This document shows, piece by piece, positions 33,771-43,107 of a stretch of 64,000 nt of DNA (positions within the stretch are counted from its first letter, which is position 1; every line of letters starts with the position of its first letter). Below the pieces are notes generated by a model. The model was not told where the DNA came from. It did no database searches and worked only from the letters and a program-made list of their open reading frames with translations. The DNA is from JAZDIU01 sp043804635 (lineage in GTDB: Bacteria; Chloroflexota; Dehalococcoidia; Dehalococcoidales; UBA2162). The stretch lies in NCBI GenBank assembly GCA_043804635.1, contig JAZDIU010000079.1, forward strand, positions 1-64,000. Reading direction: 5' to 3'. The position numbers and the translations under genes are program-made.

Positions 33771-35384
33771 ATGAGCGGGGGGTTGAAATTGGCCGGAAGT
33801 ATCAGGGACGTTGTAAAAAGCTCTGAATTGTTCTGGAACCTGACTAACGAACAGGTAGACAAGCTTACAGCTATCGCCAAGGAAGAAACCTTTCCTGCCG
33901 GCCACCGCATCTTTACCGAAGGTGAAATAATCCCCAAGTTCTACATTGTCAGTAAGGGTAAAGTGAGCCTCGAAATGGAAATCCGTATAGGTTCCAGAAC
34001 GAGGCGACAGGTAGTAATCGATGTTCTGGAACCCGGCAACTGCGTCGGCTGGTCGACAATCCTTAATCAGCCGGCATCGATGTCCAGTATAGTCCTCGAG
34101 CCTTCCCAATTACTCGTCTTCGAGGGCGAACAAATCCGCCGGCTTTGCAGCGAAGACGACGATATCGGCTACAAGGTAATGCAAGAGATAGTTAATCTAG
34201 TGTCCAAACGTCTGCTTATGGCCCGGCGCACACTGGCTCACGTCCTGTCTGTAACTTCCCACGACCTGAGAGCTCCATTAGCAACGGTACAAAGCTCCAT
34301 TGATGTCGTAACGGGAGGTTTTGCCGGAGACGTAAACCAAAAGCAAAAAGACCTGCTATTAGGTAGTAAACAAAGAATCGTCGACTTGCTTAAAATGATT
34401 GATAATATCCTTGATATATCCTACATTGAAATTAAAGCGGCTGATTTTCATAAGGTGGACGTTAATCAGGTTATCGAAGCATCTTTGGGAGATGTGGCAG
34501 GACCGGCCCAACGCAGAGCCATCTCACTAATGAATAACGCTTCCAAACGATTACCGCCCGTTCTGGGAGCGGAAAAACGTTTACAGCAAGTACTTACTAA
34601 TCTGCTTAGTAATGGTATAAAGTTCACGCCCAACGGGGGGTCGGTAACGGTTACCGCCCACGAGACCGGGGAAAGAATCCAGATAGACGTGACCGATACC
34701 GGTGTTGGAATTCCGGCGGAAGACCAGCCAAAACTATTCAGTGATTTCTTCCGCGGGGGCAGGGTAGAAGCGGAAGGGGCCGGATTGGGGCTATCCATCG
34801 CTAAGAAGATCGTAGAAGGGCACGGCGGAACGATATGGGTGCAAAGTCCCGACCCTGAAACTAATATAGGTAGTAAATTCAGTTTTACTCTACCGAAGGT
34901 GCTGGAACCAGCGGTAGCCCAGGAAGAAAGCGGAAAGCGTTCACTAAGTGGGATCGATATACTGGTAGTAGATGACGACCCTGAGATGCGACAGATAACC
35001 TCACTAGTCCTGGAATCTCGTGGTTATCAGGTAAGGACTGCCCAAGACGGCGAAGATGCACTCGCAAAAATCGATGAAAAAGAGCCGGACCTCCTGGTCC
35101 TCGACTTATTGATGCCGAAGATGGACGGCTTCGAAGTCTGCAAGCGAATCGATGAGAAAAAAGGTAAAGACGGACGGAAATTCCGCATTATTATTTTAAG
35201 CGCGGTTAGAGAAGAAAGCAGCCGCCGGCGTTACGAGTTGGAAACGGCGTCTGGTCTCGATGTCGACGATTATGTTATCAAACCAATCTCACCACCCGTG
35301 CTCCTGCAAAGGGTGGAAAAAGCACTCCAGAAACAGCGGGCAGCCGGCGCTACGAGCTTAACCATCACCAAAGGAGGAAAGTAA
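33771..35384 (+). CDS. Hybrid histidine kinase with cyclic-nucleotide-type sensor and receiver domain
   Basis: A 537-residue cytoplasmic protein without membrane helices. Residues 15-140 form a cNMP/CRP-like barrel with FPAGHRIFTEGE. The HisKA motif SHDLRAPLA (His about 164) is followed by the ATPase domain with N box NLLSNGIKFTP, DTGVGIP and GAGLGLSI. A C-terminal receiver domain has DDD, LVLDLLMPKMDG and a late KPIS. It thus senses an intracellular ligand or redox state and passes phosphate within itself and probably to the single-domain regulator that follows with a one-base overlap. Confidence 0.93.
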   Translation: MSGGLKLAGSIRDVVKSSELFWNLTNEQVDKLTAIAKEETFPAGHRIFTEGEIIPKFYIVSKGKVSLEMEIRIGSRTRRQVVIDVLEPGNCVGWSTILNQPASMSSIVLEPSQLLVFEGEQIRRLCSEDDDIGYKVMQEIVNLVSKRLLMARRTLAHVLSVTSHDLRAPLATVQSSIDVVTGGFAGDVNQKQKDLLLGSKQRIVDLLKMIDNILDISYIEIKAADFHKVDVNQVIEASLGDVAGPAQRRAISLMNNASKRLPPVLGAEKRLQQVLTNLLSNGIKFTPNGGSVTVTAHETGERIQIDVTDTGVGIPAEDQPKLFSDFFRGGRVEAEGAGLGLSIAKKIVEGHGGTIWVQSPDPETNIGSKFSFTLPKVLEPAVAQEESGKRSLSGIDILVVDDDPEMRQITSLVLESRGYQVRTAQDGEDALAKIDEKEPDLLVLDLLMPKMDGFEVCKRIDEKKGKDGRKFRIIILSAVREESSRRRYELETASGLDVDDYVIKPISPPVLLQRVEKALQKQRAAGATSLTITKGGK

Positions 35385-35776
35385 TGGCAAAACAGGCGAA
35401 AATCCTATTAGTTGATGACGACCCAGTATTTTTAGCAGCTACCAAGACGGTACTTGAAACCAAATATCAGGTCGTTACGGCTATGGACGGCGACGAAGGA
35501 TTGAAAAAAGCGCGTAAGGAGAAACCGTCTCTTATCTTACTTGACGTCATCATGCCGAATGAGGATGGGTTCAACGTATGCAAACAAATTAAACAGGATA
35601 AAGAGCTGGCTGATATACCGGTTATTATGCTGACCAGTTTCGCCCAGCAAAGAGGCAAGACTAATATACCAGTCAGTGCTGGCCTGGAGCTTGAGGCTGA
35701 GGGATATATCGATAAGCCGGTAAGTCCCGAAGAGCTTTTGAAACAGGTCGGTGCCCAATTGAAAAAGCAAGCCTAG
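35384..35776 (+). CDS. Single-domain response regulator
   Basis: A 130-residue receiver domain with acidic pocket DDD (about 12-14), phosphorylation Asp in ILLDVIMPNEDG, the switch Thr in MLTSF and Lys in DKPVSP. There is no output domain, so it likely acts as a phosphate shuttle or by protein contact. It overlaps the hybrid kinase by one base and has AAGGAGG upstream, making a two-gene signalling unit. Confidence 0.94.
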   Translation: MAKQAKILLVDDDPVFLAATKTVLETKYQVVTAMDGDEGLKKARKEKPSLILLDVIMPNEDGFNVCKQIKQDKELADIPVIMLTSFAQQRGKTNIPVSAGLELEAEGYIDKPVSPEELLKQVGAQLKKQA

Positions 35777-35820
35777 AAGCAAGCTGAATATTTCTGTAAT
35801 TTATTAGGGATAATGGCGTT

Positions 35821-36264
35821 ATGGCACCCGATGAAACAAATGTCACCGTTAGACCACTAAAGAAAACGGACTTAGATGCTGTGCTTAACCTGTCGGGGAG
35901 GCTTATTACTCGAGAGGAGTTAGCCTCGCTGAACCCGGGGGAATCAGACAGTTTATGTTTTGTGGCGGAAGCGGAGGGGAAAGTCGTGGGTTTTAACTTA
36001 GCCCGCGAGCTTTATGTGGGGATTCCGCTTAGCAAGATTTGCGTGATTCAGGGCATCGTCGTTCACGATGACTACCGGCGGCTTGGCATCGGTGAAAAAC
36101 TCGTCGAAGCTTTGCTGGGGCATTGCGTGAAGAACAATATCGAGGCCGTTCGGACATTGGTTGATGAAAGAGATACCCGCTTGCAACAATTTGTTGAATA
36201 TCTTGGTTTCAAGCGCAGTATGGTAGCCAACTTCGATAAGACTATCGAAAGTAGATGGGAATAA
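35821..36264 (+). CDS. GNAT-family N-acetyltransferase
   Basis: A 147-residue acetyltransferase with the CoA-binding loop VHDDYRRLGIGEKLVEALL. The N-terminal VRPLKKTDLDAVLNLSGRL is family-typical. The acceptor is unknown. GATAAT (35809-35814) ends six bases before ATG and no ribosome binding site exists, so the mRNA is probably leaderless. It may head the metF-hdr operon, since metF begins 26 bases after its stop. Confidence 0.88.
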   Translation: MAPDETNVTVRPLKKTDLDAVLNLSGRLITREELASLNPGESDSLCFVAEAEGKVVGFNLARELYVGIPLSKICVIQGIVVHDDYRRLGIGEKLVEALLGHCVKNNIEAVRTLVDERDTRLQQFVEYLGFKRSMVANFDKTIESRWE

Positions 36265-36289
36265 GAGGCAAAAACTCCAGGAGGGGAAG

Positions 36290-37219
36290 ATGACGGTAAA
36301 AACTTTTCGAGAGACACTTAAAGCAGGCCGTTTTATAGTTACCGCCGAGGTGGGGTCGATAAAGGGTTCGGACACCACCCGAATGATAGAGAATATCGGG
36401 TTGCTCTATGACAAAGTGCACGCCCTGAATGCAACCGATAACAAAAGCTCCGTGATGCGCTTTCCTTCTCTCGGGACTTGCCTTCTGGTTAAAGACCTTG
36501 GCGGAGAGCCGATACTGGATGTGGTTTGCCGCGACCGAAACCGTCTGGCAATTCAGGCCGACCTCCTTTTTGCCTGGTCCCGGGGCATTACTAATGTCCT
36601 ATGCCTTACCGGCGACTCGATTGAATTCGGCGATGATAAACAAGCCAAACCGGTCTTCGACCTTGATTGCTCGCAACTTATCAGCCTCGTAAAAGCACTG
36701 AACTCCGGCAAGGATATGGCGGGTAATGAACTGACCGGCGGTACAGATTTCTGTATCGGTGTAACGGCAACATCTAAGCTTGATGAACCCCAGCAAGCTA
36801 AACTCCAGAAAAAACTACAAGAGGGCATAGACTTCATCCTGATGCAAGCAGCTTATGATATTGACGAACTCAAACGGCTGATGGCTTTCGTCAGGAAGTC
36901 GGATGGGAAGGTGAAAGTTATTGTCGGCATTATGCCGCTAGTCAGTGTAGCGATGGGCAATTATATGAATTCTAATGTGCCCGGTATTTTTGTTCCTCGT
37001 CAGATACTCGAAAAGATGGCTGAAGCCCCGAGGGGCAAAGCTATCTCCACCGGAATAGAGCTGGCGATGAAAATGATAAAACAATTAAAGGAAGAGAAAA
37101 TCTGTGACGGCGTTCACATTATGTTCCCCGGCCACGAGGAACGTATTCCTGAAATAATCGAGGCCGCAGGATTATCGGAAAGGGAAGTCACTAGTGGAGA
37201 CAAGAAAGTCGCTGCCTAA
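36290..37219 (+). CDS. metF: Methylenetetrahydrofolate reductase, paralogue 1
   Basis: A 309-residue FAD-dependent TIM-barrel enzyme that interconverts methylene- and methyl-tetrahydrofolate, a step of the Wood-Ljungdahl pathway or of methyl oxidation. FIVTAEVGSIKGSDTT carries the N-terminal catalytic-type Glu. SVMRFPSLGTC, CRDRNRLAIQADL and LCLTGD mark the FAD and folate site. GGAGGGGAAG precedes ATG. It is followed by Hdr-type electron carriers, which suggests electrons come through an Hdr complex and not directly from NADH. A second metF (44215) closes the same operon. Confidence 0.92.
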   Translation: MTVKTFRETLKAGRFIVTAEVGSIKGSDTTRMIENIGLLYDKVHALNATDNKSSVMRFPSLGTCLLVKDLGGEPILDVVCRDRNRLAIQADLLFAWSRGITNVLCLTGDSIEFGDDKQAKPVFDLDCSQLISLVKALNSGKDMAGNELTGGTDFCIGVTATSKLDEPQQAKLQKKLQEGIDFILMQAAYDIDELKRLMAFVRKSDGKVKVIVGIMPLVSVAMGNYMNSNVPGIFVPRQILEKMAEAPRGKAISTGIELAMKMIKQLKEEKICDGVHIMFPGHEERIPEIIEAAGLSEREVTSGDKKVAA

Positions 37220-37790
37220 AATGAGGAATATTCAAAATGTTGCTGTATCGGGACCGGTTTCACATTCACAAATACAAGAACTGAGCGGAGAGAAAATCTC
37301 CACCTGTTTCCAATGCGAAAAATGCACCAACGGCTGTCCGTTGACCTTTGCGATGGATATTCTTCCCCATCGCGTTATGCACTCCATTCAGCTAGGGTTA
37401 GCTGACGAAGTCCTCAATAGCGATACTATCTGGGTCTGTGCTTCCTGCGAAACCTGCACCGCCCGCTGTCCTAATGATATCGATATCGCCCACGTTATGG
37501 ATACGCTCAGACAAATGTCTACTGAGAGAGGTGTGAAGGCTTCTCAGAAGCAAGCTCCGGTTTTCCACAATGTGTTTCTTTCGAGTATAAAAAGATTCGG
37601 GCGTCTTCACGAAGCAACGATGGCTCTTGAATATGCCCTCAAGAGTGAAGGAGTTAAAGGCGTCCGTAAACAGTCCGGGCTGGGTCTGGAAATGATGCGT
37701 AAGGGTAAGATTCGACTTATGCCTAACTTAGGGGGAGGCAATCGGGTCAAAGACGTCTTCCGCAGGGCGGAGAGGAAGAAGCAACGATGA
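37194..37790 (+). CDS. hdrC: HdrC-like Fe-S protein
   Basis: A 198-residue small electron carrier with two [4Fe-4S] motifs: CxxCxxCxxxCP at Cys38/41/44/48 and at Cys82/85/88/92. It should wire HdrA to HdrB. GTG at 37194 is used, with AGGGAAG upstream and a 26-base overlap with metF; ATG at 37221 is the alternative. The end overlaps hdrB by four bases. Confidence 0.92.
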   Translation: METRKSLPKMRNIQNVAVSGPVSHSQIQELSGEKISTCFQCEKCTNGCPLTFAMDILPHRVMHSIQLGLADEVLNSDTIWVCASCETCTARCPNDIDIAHVMDTLRQMSTERGVKASQKQAPVFHNVFLSSIKRFGRLHEATMALEYALKSEGVKGVRKQSGLGLEMMRKGKIRLMPNLGGGNRVKDVFRRAERKKQR

Positions 37791-38635
37791 AAGTTTCATA
37801 TTATCCAGGATGTTCTTTAGAAGGCACTGCTAAAGAGTATGACGAGTCTCTTGAGGCAGTTACCGGCGCTCTCGGTATAGAATTAGAAGAACTGCCTGAC
37901 TGGACTTGCTGCGGGGCGTCATCGGCTCACATCACCAATGATGAATTGGCGGTTTCCCTAGCGGTAAGGAACCTGTTGATTGCCGATAAGATAGGACAGG
38001 ACGTCCTCGTTCCCTGTGCCGCCTGCTATCAGAGGTTAAAGAATGCCGAAAAAGAACTCAAGTCAGGGAATCCGGGCGAAGGAGTCAAATACTCCGGGAA
38101 GATTCGCATAAAGCACAGCGCCGATTTTATATGGGAAGAGTGTGGAGAAAAGGCAATAAAAGCTAAGGCTAAGAAATCGTTAGCCGGGTTGCATCCGGTG
38201 TGTTACTACGGTTGTCTGACCGTCCGACCCCCTAAAGTAACCGATGCCAGCAATCCGGAAGACCCGCAGTCTATGGACGAGATAATGAAAAGTCTGGATG
38301 CTAACGTTAAGGACTGGTCGTATAAGACTGACTGCTGCGGGGGGAATCTGATGTTGACCCACCCCGAACTGGCGAAGAAACTCGTCAAAAAACTTTTCGA
38401 TATGGCTCTGGAAGCCGAAGCGGACTGCATTGTGGTCGGCTGTCCTTTATGCCATTCTAATCTCGATGCGAGGCAGAAGGAACTGCTTCAGGATAACGGA
38501 AGTAAATATAACATTCCGATTTATTATTTCACAGAACTTATGGGACTGGCTTTCGAAGACAAGTCGGCTGAAAAGTGGTTAAACCGGCATCTCACGGAAG
38601 CGAAGTCTTTGCTCAAGCAAAAGGGACTCCTTTAG
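37787..38635 (+). CDS. hdrB: HdrB-like subunit with two CCG domains
   Basis: A 282-residue protein with two cysteine-rich CCG domains (Cys9, Cys41-Cys42, Cys77-x2-Cys80 in the first; CYYGC, CCGG and CPLC in the second). In heterodisulfide reductases these hold two non-cubane [4Fe-4S] clusters that reduce the disulfide substrate. In MetF-linked complexes the substrate role is taken by another acceptor or by methylene-THF through MetV/MetF. No heterodisulfide is expected in a bacterium, so the physiological partner is open. Confidence 0.93.
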   Translation: MKVSYYPGCSLEGTAKEYDESLEAVTGALGIELEELPDWTCCGASSAHITNDELAVSLAVRNLLIADKIGQDVLVPCAACYQRLKNAEKELKSGNPGEGVKYSGKIRIKHSADFIWEECGEKAIKAKAKKSLAGLHPVCYYGCLTVRPPKVTDASNPEDPQSMDEIMKSLDANVKDWSYKTDCCGGNLMLTHPELAKKLVKKLFDMALEAEADCIVVGCPLCHSNLDARQKELLQDNGSKYNIPIYYFTELMGLAFEDKSAEKWLNRHLTEAKSLLKQKGLL

Positions 38636-38647
38636 AGAGGAACGACG

Positions 38648-41600
38648 ATGAGTAATAGCAACGGTAAGAAAAAAGTCGGGGCAGTAATGGTGGTCGGTGG
38701 CGGCATCACCGGCATGCAGTCGGCTCTTGACTTAGCCAACTCCGGCTTCAAAGTATATCTGGTGGAGAAGTCCACTTCAATCGGGGGCAGAATGTCCCAG
38801 CTAGATAAGACCTTCCCGACTAATGACTGTTCGATGTGTATGATTTCACCAAAGCTCATCGAGGTAGCCAAACATCGTAATATCGAGCTTATCACCAATG
38901 CCGAAGTGGAAGCGCTGGAGGGTGAGGAAGGTAATTTCAAAGTCAAAGTCCTCAAAAAACCCCGATACATCGATGTAATAAAATGCAGCGGGTGCGGTGA
39001 CTGCGTGCAGGCTTGCCCGGTAGACCTGCTCAACGAGTTCGAACAGGGATTGAGCCAGCGGAAAGCGACCTATAAGCGCTATCCCCAGGCAATACCCGGA
39101 GCCTTTGCCATAAGCAAGGGAGCCAGACCCCCCTGCAAAATTACCTGCCCGGCGGGATGTAACGGACAGGGATATATTGCTTTAAGTTCCAAAGGAAAGT
39201 ATGTCGAAGCCCTGAACCACATCAAACAGTGGATACCTTTACCGGCGGTATTGGGCAGGATTTGTCACCATCCCTGCGAACAGGAATGTAACCGCGGGGA
39301 AATAGACGAACCGCTGGGTATCGCTCCAATAAAAAGATTTATTGCCGATATCGTGCGTCAGAAGCGGAAAGAAGGCAGTATTCCGCCGGAAGAAAAACCG
39401 GCAATCGAACCGGCAAAGCCGAAAGTGGCAGTGGTCGGTTCCGGACCTTCCGGTCTCGCCTGTGCCTACGACCTGGCAAAGCATGGTTATCCGGTAACGA
39501 TTTGCGAAGCTGCGTCTCAACCCGGCGGCCAGCTTCAATCAGCTATCCCTAAATACCGCTTACCGAAGGATGTTTTGGCGGCGGATATCAAGGATATCAC
39601 TGATTTGGGTATAGAGCTTAAGCTGAATACTCCGATTAATGACAAGCAGTCTTTGAACGACCTCAAAACCCAGGGATATAAGGCAATTTACGTAGCTATT
39701 GGTGCCCAGAAAAGCCGCGGTCTTCCTATCCCGGGTGTAGACCTTCCGGGAGTGCTCCTAGCTCTGGACTTTCTCAGAAACGTTAATGAAGATAAGGAAG
39801 TAAAGCTTGGAAAGAAAGTGGCGGTAATTGGCGGCGGCAATGTGGCAATGGATGTTGCCCGATCGCTCCGGCGCCTCGGTATTTCCGAAGTAACCGCCAT
39901 TTGTCTGGAATCCAGAAAGGAAATGCCCGCCCATCCCTGGGAAATAGAAGAAGCGGAAGAGGAAGGGGTCGTCATCAATAACTCCTGGGGTCCCACGGAA
40001 ATAGTCGGCAAGGATGGCAAGGTTTCCGGAGTTTCATTTAAGAAATGCACCGCCGTATTCGATAAAGATAGACGATTCAATCCCACCTACGACGCCAATG
40101 TTACCACTACGGTTGATTGCGATAACGTAATAATTGCCATCGGCCAGGCTACCGACCTGAGTGTCCTGTCTAAAGATACCAAGGTCAAAACTACTCCCGG
40201 GGGATGGCTAATCGTCGACCCGGTAACGCTTGCCACAGGTGAAGCGGGAGTGTTCGCCGGTGGTGACGGTGTTTCCGGACCTAAATCGGCGGTCGAAGCC
40301 ATCGCTCACGGGCACGAAGCAGCTATATCAATCGAGCGTTATTTGAGCGGTCTCGACCTGAAACAGGGCCGGGAGAAAACGAAGGATGAGCCGGCACCAG
40401 TCCCTGAAGGAAAACACGCCCGGAAGAAGCGAATATCTATTAACACTATCCCGATGGAGAGAAGAGTCTCCAGTTTCGATGAAATGACTCTGACTTACAC
40501 CGAAGCGGAGGCGAAAGCCGAAGCGGAACGGTGTCTTGACTGCGGACTTTGCAGTGAGTGTCTGCAGTGCGTGGCGGTCTGCCAGGCGAAGGCGATCGAC
40601 CATACTCAGAAGGCAGAACACATCGAAATCGGAGTAGGCTCTGTAGTCCTGGCGCCGGGCTTCGACCCATTCGATGCCACTTTAAAGGGTGAATATGGCT
40701 ACGGGCGTATGAAAAACGTAGTCACCAGCCTTGAGTTCGAGCGCATCCTTTCAGCATCCGGACCATTCCAGGGTCAGGTGAAGCGTCCTTCGGACGGTAA
40801 GCATCCGGTTAAGATTGGCTGGATTCAGTGCGTCGGCTCCCGTGATGTAGGCTGCGGGAAAGACTATTGCTCTTCGGTCTGCTGTATGTATGCCACCAAG
40901 GAGGCGATTATTGCGCGAGAGCACGAGAACACCATTCAGCCGACCATTTTCTATAACGATATCCGGGCTTTCGGCAAAGGCTTCGAGCGGTATTACGAAT
41001 CGGCTAAAAACCGGTTCGGCGTCCGCTATATCAACAGCATACCTTCGATGGTGAAGGAATTACAGAAGACCCATAACCTGCTCCTGGAATATACCGATGA
41101 TGCCGGCAAGAAAGTCCAGGAAGAGTTCGATATGGTCGTCCTTTCGGTTGGTATGGTGCCCTCAGCCGGCACCAAAGAATTAGCGGAAAAACTCGGCGTT
41201 AACCTGGACAGGTTCGGGTTCTGTGTTTCCGAGGAGATGCAGCCCAATGTGACTTCACGTCCGGGCGTCTATGTTGCCGGCGCTTTTACCGCCCCGATAG
41301 ATATTCCAGAATCGGTGATGAGTGCCAGCGGGGCGGCCTGTTTGGCTTCCCAGACAGTCCACGAGTCACGGGGAACTTTAATAACCGAAAAAACGTGGCC
41401 GCCGGAAAAAGATGTAACCGGAGAGGAGCCCAGAGTCGGCGTGTTTATCTGCCGCTGTGGTGCTAATATCGCCCGGGTAGTCGATGTTCCGGCCGTCGTT
41501 GAATATGCTAAGACATTGCCGACCGTGGTTCACGCTGAGGAAAACCTTTATACCTGCTCTACCGATACGCAGGATAAGATAATCAAAGCTATCAAGGAAG

Positions 41601-43087
41601 GAAATTTGAACCGTATCGTGGTGGCTTCCTGCAGTCCGCGGACTCACGAACCGCTATTCCAGGATACGGTGCAGGAAAGCGGTTTGAACCGCTACCTTTT
41701 CGAGATGGCTAATATCCGCGACCAGTGCTCCTGGGTGCACGCCACTTTTATGCCGCAGTCGACGAAAAAAGCCAAGGGCTTGGTCCGTATGGCAGTAGCC
41801 CGCGCGACTACTCTTCTGCCGCTTCACCAATCTCGTGCTGAAGTAACACGCCGGGCTTTGATAGTTGGAGGCGGATTAGCCGGACTGACCGCCGCTCAAG
41901 CGGTAGCGGCACAGGGATTCGAAGCGGTGCTGGTGGAAAAGGAAAAGGAACTGGGCGGCAATCTGAAAAAGATATATTACACCGAACACGATGCCAACCC
42001 TCAATCTCTGCTTTCCACACTGGTAAGGCAGGTGGAATTAGACCCGATGATAAAAGTGTACAAAGGAGCTGAGGTTAAGAAACTTTCTGGCTACCTCGGC
42101 AATTACGTCACTGAGATTACTACCAACCAGGGAAATACGGAAAGCATCAAGCACGGCGTGGTGATTATCGCTACCGGCGGTGCTGAATATAAACCGACGG
42201 AATATCTTTACGGTAAGTCGCCCAGTATCTTGACCCAGCTCGAACTCGAAAAGAAGCTGGCTAACAAGGCTGTAAAAGATATGAAGTCGGTAGTAATGAT
42301 TCAATGCGTCGGCTCGCGCGAACCGGAGCACGAGTATTGCAGCCGTGTCTGCTGCAGCCAGGCAGTCAATAATGCCATCAGGCTGAAAGAACTAGACCCG
42401 GCAATGGATGTCACCATTCTCTACCGCGATATCCGGACTTACGGCATGCACGAACTGCAATACCGGAAAGCGCGGGAGATGGGTGTGACCTTCATTCACT
42501 TCGATGCTGAGAAGAAACCCGAGGTTACGTTGGAGAGCGGCAAGCTGGGTGTTAAAGTAATGGATAAGGCTCTGGGTAGAGAAATTTCACTCAAGCCCGA
42601 CCTGCTGGTATTGGGTGCCGCCATTCGGCCGCAATCCGATGCCAATGATTTTGCCAGCCGGCTAAAACTGCCGTTGACCCAGGATGGCTTTGTTATGGAA
42701 GCCCATATGAAACTAAGACCGTTAGACCTGGTTAATGAAGGAATGTATCTCTGCGGTCTGGCTCATTCGCCGAAGACTATCTCGGAATCGATTATTCAAG
42801 CAAGAGGAGCCGTATCTCGGGCATTGACAGTGCTGTCTCAACCCTATCTTATGGTCGGCGGTATCGTGTCCGTGGTCGACCCGGAGAAATGTGCGGCCTG
42901 TCTCACCTGTGTCCGCTCCTGCCCTTATGACGTGCCGCAAATAAACGAGGAAGGTGTAGCCTATATCGAAGCCGCTGCCTGTCAGGGCTGCGGTATCTGT
43001 GCCAGTGTATGCCCGCGCAAAGCGATTACGCTGCAGCACTATTCCGATAAGCAAGTTACAGCTAAGACGGCTGTGCTAGTGGATTGA
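38648..43087 (+). CDS. hdrA: HdrA-GltD-HdrA fusion flavoprotein
   Basis: A 1479-residue fusion. Residues 1-130 begin an HdrA flavin domain (VVGGGITGMQSALDLA) and include CxxCxxCxxxCP at 113-123. Residues 150-600 are a GltD/NfnB-like NADPH:FAD module with GSGPSGLACAYDLA and GGGNVAMDVARSL. From about 629 (CxxCxxCxxC) to 930 the first HdrA resumes, with CVGSR and CCMYA segments. A second HdrA runs from 932 to 1479 with CRCG, GGGLAGLTAAQ and two C-terminal [4Fe-4S] motifs near 1415-1465. Such a protein could take NAD(P)H electrons and split them between ferredoxin and the MetF/MvhD branch (flavin-based bifurcation). That role is inferred from domains and neighbours. Confidence 0.92.
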   Translation: MSNSNGKKKVGAVMVVGGGITGMQSALDLANSGFKVYLVEKSTSIGGRMSQLDKTFPTNDCSMCMISPKLIEVAKHRNIELITNAEVEALEGEEGNFKVKVLKKPRYIDVIKCSGCGDCVQACPVDLLNEFEQGLSQRKATYKRYPQAIPGAFAISKGARPPCKITCPAGCNGQGYIALSSKGKYVEALNHIKQWIPLPAVLGRICHHPCEQECNRGEIDEPLGIAPIKRFIADIVRQKRKEGSIPPEEKPAIEPAKPKVAVVGSGPSGLACAYDLAKHGYPVTICEAASQPGGQLQSAIPKYRLPKDVLAADIKDITDLGIELKLNTPINDKQSLNDLKTQGYKAIYVAIGAQKSRGLPIPGVDLPGVLLALDFLRNVNEDKEVKLGKKVAVIGGGNVAMDVARSLRRLGISEVTAICLESRKEMPAHPWEIEEAEEEGVVINNSWGPTEIVGKDGKVSGVSFKKCTAVFDKDRRFNPTYDANVTTTVDCDNVIIAIGQATDLSVLSKDTKVKTTPGGWLIVDPVTLATGEAGVFAGGDGVSGPKSAVEAIAHGHEAAISIERYLSGLDLKQGREKTKDEPAPVPEGKHARKKRISINTIPMERRVSSFDEMTLTYTEAEAKAEAERCLDCGLCSECLQCVAVCQAKAIDHTQKAEHIEIGVGSVVLAPGFDPFDATLKGEYGYGRMKNVVTSLEFERILSASGPFQGQVKRPSDGKHPVKIGWIQCVGSRDVGCGKDYCSSVCCMYATKEAIIAREHENTIQPTIFYNDIRAFGKGFERYYESAKNRFGVRYINSIPSMVKELQKTHNLLLEYTDDAGKKVQEEFDMVVLSVGMVPSAGTKELAEKLGVNLDRFGFCVSEEMQPNVTSRPGVYVAGAFTAPIDIPESVMSASGAACLASQTVHESRGTLITEKTWPPEKDVTGEEPRVGVFICRCGANIARVVDVPAVVEYAKTLPTVVHAEENLYTCSTDTQDKIIKAIKEGNLNRIVVASCSPRTHEPLFQDTVQESGLNRYLFEMANIRDQCSWVHATFMPQSTKKAKGLVRMAVARATTLLPLHQSRAEVTRRALIVGGGLAGLTAAQAVAAQGFEAVLVEKEKELGGNLKKIYYTEHDANPQSLLSTLVRQVELDPMIKVYKGAEVKKLSGYLGNYVTEITTNQGNTESIKHGVVIIATGGAEYKPTEYLYGKSPSILTQLELEKKLANKAVKDMKSVVMIQCVGSREPEHEYCSRVCCSQAVNNAIRLKELDPAMDVTILYRDIRTYGMHELQYRKAREMGVTFIHFDAEKKPEVTLESGKLGVKVMDKALGREISLKPDLLVLGAAIRPQSDANDFASRLKLPLTQDGFVMEAHMKLRPLDLVNEGMYLCGLAHSPKTISESIIQARGAVSRALTVLSQPYLMVGGIVSVVDPEKCAACLTCVRSCPYDVPQINEEGVAYIEAAACQGCGICASVCPRKAITLQHYSDKQVTAKTAVLVD

Positions 43088-43107
43088 AAATCTAGGAAAG
43101 GAACAAG

